The notes below the pieces were generated by a model. The model did no database searches. It was not told the origin of the DNA and saw nothing but the letters and a program-made list of their open reading frames with translations. A program made the position numbers and the translations under genes. A stretch of 62,164 nt of DNA from 2-01-FULL-44-17 sp036517175 (lineage in GTDB: Bacteria; Patescibacteriota; Minisyncoccia; 2-02-FULL-40-12; IGHO2-01-FULL-4-A), in contig DATDXQ010000002.1 in assembly GCA_036517175.1 (NCBI GenBank), positions 1 to 62,164 of the forward strand. The letters run 5' to 3'. Of this stretch, positions 56,415-62,164 are shown in pieces. How positions within the stretch are numbered: position 1 is the stretch's first letter; every line of letters begins with the position of its first letter.

Positions 56415-56492
56415 TTTTAAAATACTTGACTTTTTTATTTTTTTGAAGCAGTATAGTTATGGTTTATTTAAAAATACAAAAAGGGGATTCTT

Positions 56493-57125
56493 GTGGGCGA
56501 TCAATTTAAATACGCAAATGATAGAGAAAAAGACTTGATTGAACGTTGCCAAAAAGGCGACGAAGCTGCTTTTGCTGAAATTTACCAAAGATTTCAAGGC
56601 AAAGTTACGGGTATTATAGTTGGCATTTTACGTGGTCCACATCAAAGAGATATCGAGGATGTTCATCAGAATGTTTTTATCAAAGTTTATAGGTATATCA
56701 ATGCTTTTGATTTTCGCGCATCTCTTACTACGTGGATGTATAGGATTACCGTAAATGAATGTTATGATTTTTTGAGAAAAAGAAAAGTAAGAAGTAAGGT
56801 TATTTACGATAGTGATATTCTAATTGAAAAATTAAGTGATCGTTCGGCGGAATACTTTAGAATTGATTTAGTTCCTGATCATACCAGAAACACACATGAG
56901 GATCTAGCCAATGCTGAGTTGTTACGGCTTGTCTTAGGTAAATTATCCAAAGAAGATCGTGGATTGATTATACTTAAATATCACAGAGGACTTTCTATAG
57001 AAGAATTGGTTGAGATAACTGGTATAAACGAAAATACTATCAAGGTTAAATTGCACAGAATTTGTAAAAAAATTATAAGAAAATTTCCAAAAAGGACTCC
57101 AAGGAGAATCGCTGTTACGGCGTGA
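56493..57125 (+). CDS. ECF-type RNA polymerase sigma factor
   Basis: 210 aa from GTG 56493, with AAGGGG 7 nt upstream. Region 2 has DIEDVHQNVFIKVYRYI and WMYRITVNECYDFLRKRKVRS; region 4 has LSKEDRGLIILKYHRGLSIEELVEITGI and a helix-turn-helix ending KRTPRRIAV. Unlike the neighbouring sigma, its region 2-4 linker is longer (about residues 105-140). No anti-sigma gene nearby. The product may be self-regulated. Confidence 0.87.
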   Translation: MGDQFKYANDREKDLIERCQKGDEAAFAEIYQRFQGKVTGIIVGILRGPHQRDIEDVHQNVFIKVYRYINAFDFRASLTTWMYRITVNECYDFLRKRKVRSKVIYDSDILIEKLSDRSAEYFRIDLVPDHTRNTHEDLANAELLRLVLGKLSKEDRGLIILKYHRGLSIEELVEITGINENTIKVKLHRICKKIIRKFPKRTPRRIAVTA

Positions 57126-57143
57126 GATATCATAAATTTTTAT

Positions 57144-57169
57144 CATCAGCTTGAAGCTGGTGTTTTATT
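57144..57169 (+). terminator. Terminator of the second sigma gene
   Basis: CATCAGCTT / AAGCTGGTG hairpin followed by TTTTATTTT. Confidence 0.75.
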
Positions 57170-57173
57170 TTAA

Positions 57174-57207
57174 AATCAAAAGGACCCAAGTTTGGGTCCT
57201 TTTGATT
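57174..57207. terminator. Bidirectional terminator
   Basis: AATCAAAAGGACCCAA / TTGGGTCCTTTTGATT, 16-bp stem with GT loop; ends the minus-strand tRNA/L19 transcript. Confidence 0.9.
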
Positions 57208-57211
57208 GTTG

Positions 57212-57283
57212 TGGGCGGTATAGGATTCGAACCTATGACCCTCTCAACGTCAATGAGATGCTCTACCACTGAGCTAACCGCCC
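57212..57283 (-). tRNA. tRNA-Val(GAC)
   Basis: 72 nt; acceptor GGGCGGT/ACCGCCC, anticodon loop TTGACGT (GAC). CCA not encoded. Confidence 0.95.
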
Positions 57284-57294
57284 CTCTTGTGTAT

Positions 57295-57381
57295 TGGTGC
57301 GGACGAGAGGATTTGAACCTCCAAGCCCTTGCGGGCACTACCACCTCAAGGTAGCGTGTCTGCCAGTTTCACCACGTCCGC
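57295..57381 (-). tRNA. tRNA-Leu(GAG)
   Basis: 87 nt with encoded CCA; acceptor GCGGACG/CGTCCGC, anticodon loop TTGAGGT (GAG), long variable arm GTGCCCGCAAGGGC. The rplS stop codon is immediately upstream on the same strand. Confidence 0.95.
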
Positions 57382-57801
57382 CTATTTTTCAGTAGTGACT
57401 TTTTGGTTTATTGTGGTTGGTTCTGCTGTGATTTTTTTAGATTTTGTTTGGATCAACTTTGTTTTTTTGCGAGTTTCTCGGGCGCTCTTGGTCCTAAGAT
57501 AATATAGCTTGGAACGGCGAACCTTGGCGCTTCTCATAATCTCAAATTTTTCCACATTCGGCATGTGTATTGGGAAAATCCTCTCAACTCCAATACCGTT
57601 CGAAATCTTGCGTACAGTTATGGTGGCGTTAGGTCCGGAGCCATGTTTGCGTGCTATAACTATACCCTCAAATACCTGAGTTCTTGTTTTATTGCCGTCT
57701 TTTATTTTCTGGTGAACCTTGATCGTTTGGCCAGGTCTAATATCGGGCAATTCTTTGCCAACAGTATTATTAGAATTAAAATATTGAATTAAATTAGTCA
57801 T
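57382..57801 (-). CDS. rplS: 50S ribosomal protein L19
   Basis: 139 aa. PDIRPGQTIKVHQKIKDGNKTRTQVFEGIVI, KHGSGPNATITVRKISNGIGVERIFPIH and RSKLYYLR are the L19 core. The C-terminal 25 residues are Lys-rich. Its stop lies directly against tRNA-Leu, 16 nt downstream of the rluD stop is its own start, giving an rluD-rplS-tRNA-Leu-tRNA-Val unit. Confidence 0.96.
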   Translation of the reverse strand: MTNLIQYFNSNNTVGKELPDIRPGQTIKVHQKIKDGNKTRTQVFEGIVIARKHGSGPNATITVRKISNGIGVERIFPIHMPNVEKFEIMRSAKVRRSKLYYLRTKSARETRKKTKLIQTKSKKITAEPTTINQKVTTEK

Positions 57802-57817
57802 GTTCGGAAATGTTAGC

Positions 57818-58549
57818 TTAATTTTCTTGTTTTGGCAAGTCTTTTAAAAAGTCATCAAGTTTTGCTGGTAGATCGATCTCTACGCTGATTGCCATACCGG
57901 AGGGCGAAGTAAACGAAAGTTTATTGGCATGTAAAAACATACGACCAAGCTCGGGTGGACATACGGCACGTTTGCCGCTGTAAATTGGATCGCATACTAT
58001 TGGGTAACCCATGGTTTTTGCGTGGACTCTCAATTGGTGGGTGCGGCCTGTTAATGGTCTGAATTCAATGAGGGAATAGTCATTAAATTTTTGTAAAACC
58101 TTGAACTCAGTTATTGCAGATTTCTCTTCAAGATTTTTTTTGCCTTTTATTTTAGTACTTTGTTTTGAGCCGAGTTTACCAAGAGGAATGTCTATTGTGC
58201 CGGAGGATTCCCTTACAATCCCATAAACCAAAGCAAGATAAGTTTTTTTTATTTTTCTTTCCTTGAAAATATTTTTCAGGTAGTTAAAAGAAGACTGGTT
58301 CTTGGCTATCAACAAAAGTCCTGATGTTTCCCTGTCTAAGCGATGAACTATGCCAGGTCTGAGATCTGTCCAGACCCCAACACTATCGCCATAGTTATCC
58401 CGTATTGTAGAAATTTCGGGATGTTTTTCTAGTACCCAACTTACAACACTTTCGCTTTTGTCTTGTCTATTTACCGGATGTGTTAAAAGACCTGAGGGCT
58501 TGTCTATAATTAAAAAATCATCATCTTCGTAAACAATTGGAATGTTCAT
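57818..58549 (-). CDS. RluA/RluD-family rRNA pseudouridine synthase
   Basis: 243 aa. The catalytic HRLDRETSGLLLIAKN with the aspartate is present, as are IDKPSGLLTHPV and TGRTHQLRVHAKTMGYPI. The family isomerises specific uridines in 23S rRNA (RluD) or tRNA. There is no N-terminal S4 domain. The ATG (58549) overlaps CCA-like sequence from a tRNA 3' remnant. Confidence 0.93.
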   Translation of the reverse strand: MNIPIVYEDDDFLIIDKPSGLLTHPVNRQDKSESVVSWVLEKHPEISTIRDNYGDSVGVWTDLRPGIVHRLDRETSGLLLIAKNQSSFNYLKNIFKERKIKKTYLALVYGIVRESSGTIDIPLGKLGSKQSTKIKGKKNLEEKSAITEFKVLQKFNDYSLIEFRPLTGRTHQLRVHAKTMGYPIVCDPIYSGKRAVCPPELGRMFLHANKLSFTSPSGMAISVEIDLPAKLDDFLKDLPKQEN

Positions 58550-58590
58550 GGTGGGCGCTGAAGGGATCGAATTGAATTGTTTCAGTTCAA
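58547..58590 (-). pseudogene. Probable tRNA 3' remnant before rluD
   Basis: In minus-strand sense, CAATTCGATCCCTTC AGCGCCCACCA reads like the T-arm and acceptor end of a tRNA with encoded CCA. No matching 5' part is visible. The final CCA overlaps the ATG of rluD (CCATG). Confidence 0.45.
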
Positions 58591-58635
58591 CCCTATTTGA
58601 TAAATATTTAAGTTTACTTGGTGTCCCGTGCAGAG

Positions 58636-58709
58636 TGGACGGTATAGGATTCGAACCTATGACCTACTCGGTGTAAACGAGTCGCTCTAACCAACTGAGC
58701 TAACCGTCC
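58636..58709 (-). tRNA. tRNA-Val(TAC)
   Basis: 74 nt; acceptor GGACGGT/ACCGTCC, anticodon loop TTTACAC (TAC). Its acceptor stem is prolonged outside the tRNA by an 11-bp inverted repeat (CCCGTGCAGAG/CTCTGCACGGG), so the whole gene is one palindrome arm. Confidence 0.94.
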
Positions 58710-58824
58710 ACTCTGCACGGGATTGCGATTTGTAACCATGCTCGTTTCACTGCGTTTGGACAAATCGGGAATAAACGAGTCGCTTAACCAACTGCCCGCC
58801 AATGGCGGGTCAGCCCCTGGCTGA
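58710..58824 (-). mobile_element. Element B and C copies upstream of tRNA-Val(TAC)
   Basis: In tRNA sense: element B (58795-58824, TCAGCC-agg-GGCTGA then CCCGCC-att-GGCGGG), then CAGTTGGTTAAGCGACTCG TTTA (58771-58794), the tRNA-Val D-loop to anticodon. The copy breaks at the anticodon and TTCCCGATTTGTCC follows, as in the tRNA-Ala case. An ATTTGT/ACAAAT hairpin leads into the intact tRNA. After the tRNA, GGGACACCAAGTA (about 58614-58628) resembles a decayed 3' half. Confidence 0.65.
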
Positions 58825-58848
58825 AGCGAAGCGCGCTACTTCTTATTC

Positions 58849-58924
58849 TGGTGGGCATGCCTGGATTCGAACCAGGGACCTGTCGCTTATAAGACGACTG
58901 CTCTAACCGCTGAGCTACATGCCC
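58849..58924 (-). tRNA. tRNA-Ile(TAT)
   Basis: 76 nt with encoded CCA; acceptor GGGCATG/CATGCCC, anticodon stem GTCGT/GCGAC, 7-nt loop CTTATAA, so the anticodon is TAT (UAU). This would read AUA directly. In most bacteria AUA is read by a CAU tRNA modified by TilS to lysidine, so this is an unusual isoacceptor. Confidence 0.93.
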
Positions 58925-58986
58925 GGAAGTTTTGTTTGATTTCTTGATTAATTTAACAAAAAAGACCGCTCTTCGCAATCTTTTAT

Positions 58987-59655
58987 TTAAAAATGTTTAG
59001 ACATCCAATGAGGTAACCAACCCATGTTAACAATTATATCCTTGGGGCTAACACCTAAATTTTTCCAGTCTGATCGATTCAGTATACCGCTCTCAACGCC
59101 GACGAATCTTACCCCAGCGCCACTTGCTGCTTCCCAATCGACTGAAGAATCACCAACATATATGGTCTGTTCTCTAGAGATTTCTTTGCCGACAAGTTTC
59201 CTTATGATTTCATCGAATGCTCTAGGGTCTGGTTTGTGATATTCCCAATTATCTATCGCTTGCAACAAGTCTGGATTAAAGTAATTAATAATTTCAAGAT
59301 TTTGGAGAAGAGGGAATAATGTTCCGTGTCTACGTGATGTCAATATTCCGATCTCGACTGTTCCTAAATTTCTAAGAAAACTCAAAGTATTGTGCACCCC
59401 ATTTATTAGCGGTTGCGGATGCACAACATCAATTTCCTCCCAGTCTCGAATAAATTGATTGGTGTCTTCTTCCGGCCAGAGTGTTTTAATAATTTGTGAA
59501 GCCTTTTTGCCGTGATGTTTTTCCAGACCTTCGCCTTCGGGTACTACGAGCCCCCTTGACTCGGCAACCCTGTAAAAATTGGTAACTCGCACAGAGTCTA
59601 ATATCGTGCCATCAAAATCAAAAATTACAGCCCCACAGTTTGTTTTAAGTTCCAC
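58987..59655 (-). CDS. HAD-superfamily hydrolase (phosphoglycolate phosphatase-like)
   Basis: 222 aa. Motif I FDFDGTILDSV (nucleophile Asp in the first DxD), motif II TSRRHG, and motif III/IV in KPDPRAFDE and YVGDSSVDWEAASGAG. Cap of the small helical C1 type. Dephosphorylates small molecules such as phosphoglycolate; substrate is not resolvable. It stands alone between tRNA-Ile and ftsH. Confidence 0.88.
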   Translation of the reverse strand: MELKTNCGAVIFDFDGTILDSVRVTNFYRVAESRGLVVPEGEGLEKHHGKKASQIIKTLWPEEDTNQFIRDWEEIDVVHPQPLINGVHNTLSFLRNLGTVEIGILTSRRHGTLFPLLQNLEIINYFNPDLLQAIDNWEYHKPDPRAFDEIIRKLVGKEISREQTIYVGDSSVDWEAASGAGVRFVGVESGILNRSDWKNLGVSPKDIIVNMGWLPHWMSKHF

Positions 59656-59748
59656 GAAACCTCTTTTTTAAGGTTCTTATAATTTTATGATAGTAACACG
59701 CAGATGAGCGCAATGCCATGGCGCTGTAAGAAAAAACATTTGTTTAAC

Positions 59749-61584
59749 TTATCCGACAAGCGCGTAGAATTCTTTTTGTTCTAAAGTTTCCTTGGAGATA
59801 AGTTCCTTTGCTATGATTTCAAGAGTCGCCATTTTTTTAACTACAACTTCACGCGCCTTTTTGAGTGCCTTTGTAATGAGGCTCTTAACCTCGGTGTCTA
59901 TTTGGAATGCAATTTCATTTGAGTAATTTTTTTCTGTTCCCAACTCTTTACCCAGAAAAACCAATTCTTCTTTTTCCCCGAATGTTATGGGTCCCAACTT
60001 ATCAGACATACCATATTGAGTAACCATTTTGCGAGCCAATTCAGATGCGACCTTTAGATCGTTTGATGCTCCAGTGGTTAGTTCATTGAAGACCACGCGT
60101 TCAGCCGTGTAACCACCCAGTAAAACAGCAAGTTCAGACTCAAATTCAGACTTGCTTCTTAGATGTTTGTCTTCGATGGGTAACTTAAGAGTGTAACCTC
60201 CGGCACGGCCGCGCGAAACAATGGATACCTTGTGTACTGGGTCAGTGTGGGGAAGTGACGCAGCAACCAGAGCGTGGCCAGCTTCGTGATAAGCAGCGAT
60301 CTCTTTTTCTTTTTTGCTGAAAAGATGTGACCTTCGTTCGGGTCCGAGCATAACCTTCTCAATCGCCTGCAGTAGGTTTATTCCGAGGATTTCTTTTTGG
60401 TTTTTACGAGCGGCAAGTATCGCAGCTTCATTGAGAAGATTTGCTAAGTCAGCACCTGAGAATCCTGGAGTGCGTTCCGCTACTAGTCTTAAGTTAACAT
60501 CCTTAGCCATAGGTTTATCTGCTGCATGGATACGCAATATTGCTTCACGATCATTGAGGGATGGTTCATCAAGCACAATACGTCTGTCGAATCTACCAGG
60601 TCGCAATAAGGCCGGGTCCAATATGTCAGGCCTGTTGGTGGCCGCCATGACTATCACTGCATCATTGGTATCGAAGCCATCCATCTCAACTAGTATTTGA
60701 TTTAGTGTTTGTTCGCGCTCATCATGTCCACCACCGAGTCCGGCACCGCGGTGTCGGCCAACCGCATCTATTTCGTCAACAAATATTATTGAAGGAGAAG
60801 TTTTTTTGGCGATCTCAAAGGTGTCCCGTACTCTATTTGCGCCGACACCAACGAACATTTCAACAAATTCAGATCCGGATACAAAGTAAAAAGGGACATT
60901 GGCTTCATTGGCGACAGCTTTAGCGAGAAGAGTCTTGCCGGTGCCCGGAGTTCCAATAAGAAGAATACCCCTGGGCATTCTGGCACCAAGCTTCTTGAAT
61001 TTGTCGGGATCCCTTAAGAACTCTACTACTTCGCTAATTTCTTCTTTGGCCTCTGTTAAGCCAGCGACATCCTTGAAGGTCACTTTTTTCCTACCGCTGC
61101 TGTCACCTGCCAACTTCGCTCTGGTTTTACCAAAACTGAATGCTTGCATAGAACCGCGCTGGGCTTGGCGGAACATAAACCAGAAAAGAAAAACAACAAG
61201 TAGAAATGGGAGTATGATCGGCAATAAGTTAACTAAATAATATCCGAAGCCTGTCTCGTTTTTAATATCTAGATTGACCTGGCTTAGTTTTGTCTTGTCT
61301 GCTCCGAGATTGAGTAAGGATTCACTTACAGATGCACCAGGCTCTCTTTTGGATGTTTCTTTTTGAGCTGGTTCGTCTTCTGATTTATGGATAAGGATTA
61401 TTTCTAGCTGTTCGCCGCGGACAACTATATTTTCAACCTCACCCTTGTTTATTTGAGTTACGAGCTTAGAAAGCGAAATCTCCTCGCTTTTTTGTGAAAA
61501 TGGCGAACTAAATAAGGCAACAAATCCTGACAAAACCAGGAGGATTATAAAAACAATTCCTATGTACTTAAATATATATTTCAT
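59749..61584 (-). CDS. ftsH: ATP-dependent zinc metalloprotease FtsH
   Basis: 611 aa. Two TM helices (about 7-28 and 111-133) flank a periplasmic domain; AAA+ Walker A LLIGTPGTGKTLLA, Walker B IIFVDEIDAVGRHRG, SRH TNRPDILDPALLRPGRFDRR; protease zinc site HEAGH and the third ligand Asp. Degrades membrane and regulatory proteins. Also present is the usual GGGHDEREQTLNQ loop. Its 5' side is the region of the GC-rich gene. Confidence 0.97.
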   Translation of the reverse strand: MKYIFKYIGIVFIILLVLSGFVALFSSPFSQKSEEISLSKLVTQINKGEVENIVVRGEQLEIILIHKSEDEPAQKETSKREPGASVSESLLNLGADKTKLSQVNLDIKNETGFGYYLVNLLPIILPFLLVVFLFWFMFRQAQRGSMQAFSFGKTRAKLAGDSSGRKKVTFKDVAGLTEAKEEISEVVEFLRDPDKFKKLGARMPRGILLIGTPGTGKTLLAKAVANEANVPFYFVSGSEFVEMFVGVGANRVRDTFEIAKKTSPSIIFVDEIDAVGRHRGAGLGGGHDEREQTLNQILVEMDGFDTNDAVIVMAATNRPDILDPALLRPGRFDRRIVLDEPSLNDREAILRIHAADKPMAKDVNLRLVAERTPGFSGADLANLLNEAAILAARKNQKEILGINLLQAIEKVMLGPERRSHLFSKKEKEIAAYHEAGHALVAASLPHTDPVHKVSIVSRGRAGGYTLKLPIEDKHLRSKSEFESELAVLLGGYTAERVVFNELTTGASNDLKVASELARKMVTQYGMSDKLGPITFGEKEELVFLGKELGTEKNYSNEIAFQIDTEVKSLITKALKKAREVVVKKMATLEIIAKELISKETLEQKEFYALVG

Positions 61585-61636
61585 TATTGCTAAAAATTAG
61601 CATAAAAAACTTGGTTGAGCAATCTCCAGTTTGCTA

Positions 61637-61665
61637 TTGACTTTTGTCAATATATTTGTTAATAT
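61637..61665 (+). promoter_or_regulatory. Promoter of the GC-rich gene with an operator-like palindrome
   Basis: TTGACT (61637-61642), 17-nt spacer, TAATAT (61660-61665). The -35 element lies in the inverted repeat TTGAC-tttt-GTCAA (61637-61650), a possible operator. Confidence 0.65.
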
Positions 61666-61701
61666 TAATGGCAAGTAGGTCATTCCCAACAAGGAGTTGA
61701 T

Positions 61702-62164
61702 ATGCAAGAAACAACGGGTTTGCAGCTGGCCCAAATCAGCAGCGAGGTCGGGGTGCCGCGCCAGCGGCAACGCAGGCGCGGCACCCCCAAGAGCAGTGAC
61801 GCGACGGCAACGGCCGTCGTGAGGAAACCTCGTCGGAAGTACCACCATGTGGTGCTCGGCGGGGAGCTCGAGGTATCCGTTGGATACCTCGAGCGGTGGC
61901 AACCTGTTGAGAGGGCGGATCGCTACGGAAACGTGGAACGTTTCCGGGAGCGGCTCCGTGATGAGGACGGCTTCACCTCTTCCCATTGGGTTGAGGTGGA
62001 GCGGCGTACTGTGGACAGCAGTGCGAATATTCGCTTCGCGGTGGACGAGTTTCCGCTGCTCCCGACTTCTGTGTGGCTCGGCCGCGACGGCCGGCCGCGC
62101 TGGACTCTGCCCGGACCGACCGGTCCGGCGACGCCGAATCCTATCGAGTGGGTTCGGCCGGTTC
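61702..62164 (+). CDS. GC-rich hypothetical protein, partial (runs off the window)
   Basis: ATG at 61702 with AAGGAG 6 nt upstream; the frame stays open for 154 codons to the window end. No family is recognised. The N-terminal 45 residues are basic and low-complexity (PRQRQRRRGTPKSS), then VVLGGELEVSVGYLERWQ and a region rich in Arg/Asp/Glu. Third codon positions are strongly GC-biased; overall GC looks above 60%, against a much lower value in all neighbours. This indicates horizontal origin. An opposite-strand frame (61597-61986) is a shadow. Confidence 0.6.
   Translation, partial: MQETTGLQLAQISSEVGVPRQRQRRRGTPKSSDATATAVVRKPRRKYHHVVLGGELEVSVGYLERWQPVERADRYGNVERFRERLRDEDGFTSSHWVEVERRTVDSSANIRFAVDEFPLLPTSVWLGRDGRPRWTLPGPTGPATPNPIEWVRPV

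Noticed and set aside
61597..61986. 129-aa minus-strand ORF
   Set aside because: Antisense frame in GC-rich sequence; the plus-strand frame has the ribosome site and promoter.

Overview
The window looks like a chromosomal segment of a Patescibacteria/CPR-type bacterium (perhaps Microgenomates-like). This is inferred from content, not from a tree. The 16S rRNA gene is divergent and carries a LAGLIDADG intron. The genes are compact and AT-rich, with many lone single-TM or cysteine-rich small proteins. There is a VirB4/VirB6/PrgI-type secretion locus, a PilB ATPase, a sortase and secreted surface proteins, a split transketolase, and almost no biosynthetic genes. TGA is used as a stop (for example at 7957-7959), so the UGA-recoding CPR lineages are unlikely.

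Layout. 1-1331: 3' part of 16S rRNA, split by an 855-nt intron with a homing endonuclease; a terminator follows and no 23S gene. 1336-2589 (minus): two small proteins and a SIMPL protein. 2738-8243 (plus): SpoU methyltransferase, RNase HII, GAPDH, two transketolase subunits with small membrane proteins between them, and a GIY-YIG protein. 8244-10303: an accessory zone with a long hairpin, an isolated gene of higher GC, a UDG with no cysteines, tRNA-Ile and tRNA-Ala, and tRNA fragments with palindromic insertions. 10304-15190: PcrA-like helicase, RsmA, Lnt. 15187-24801: envelope and type IV secretion-like locus. 24807-28421 (minus): flippase, then the conserved jag-yidC-yidD-rnpA-rpmH block, divergent from dnaA-dnaN-dciA (28571-31566), which marks the likely oriC. 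31567-40012: PBP1A, TyrS, RuvC/YebC/RuvB, PilB. 40296-42933: NusA and trigger factor. 42921-46566: a structured ncRNA candidate, DoxX-like, DsbA-like, NifS, small proteins, tRNA-Lys. 46751-52048 (minus): surface operon (large adhesin, CAP protein, sortase), tRNA-Arg, 3D-domain protein. 52207-57125: membrane proteins, deaminase, tRNA-Gly, an HTH protein preceded by three DnaA boxes, tRNA-Phe, a TylF-like methyltransferase, two ECF sigma factors. 57212-61584 (minus): tRNA-Val, tRNA-Leu, L19, RluD, tRNA-Val, tRNA-Ile(UAU), HAD, FtsH. 61702-end: a very GC-rich gene that runs off the window.

The most unusual signal is a set of palindromic mini-elements at tRNA genes. (A) Elements of about 125-136 bp lie behind intact tRNA-Ile and tRNA-Arg and are bounded by direct repeats of the tRNA 3' end. 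(B) 30-bp twin-hairpin units interrupt the D-arm of 5' tRNA fragments just upstream of intact tRNA-Lys, tRNA-Arg and tRNA-Val; a fourth copy sits in frame inside the transketolase gene. (C) Insertions at the anticodon of broken tRNA-Ala and tRNA-Val genes carry a complete tRNA of the same identity inside a palindrome. In each case an intact tRNA of the same identity is present next to or inside the broken copy.
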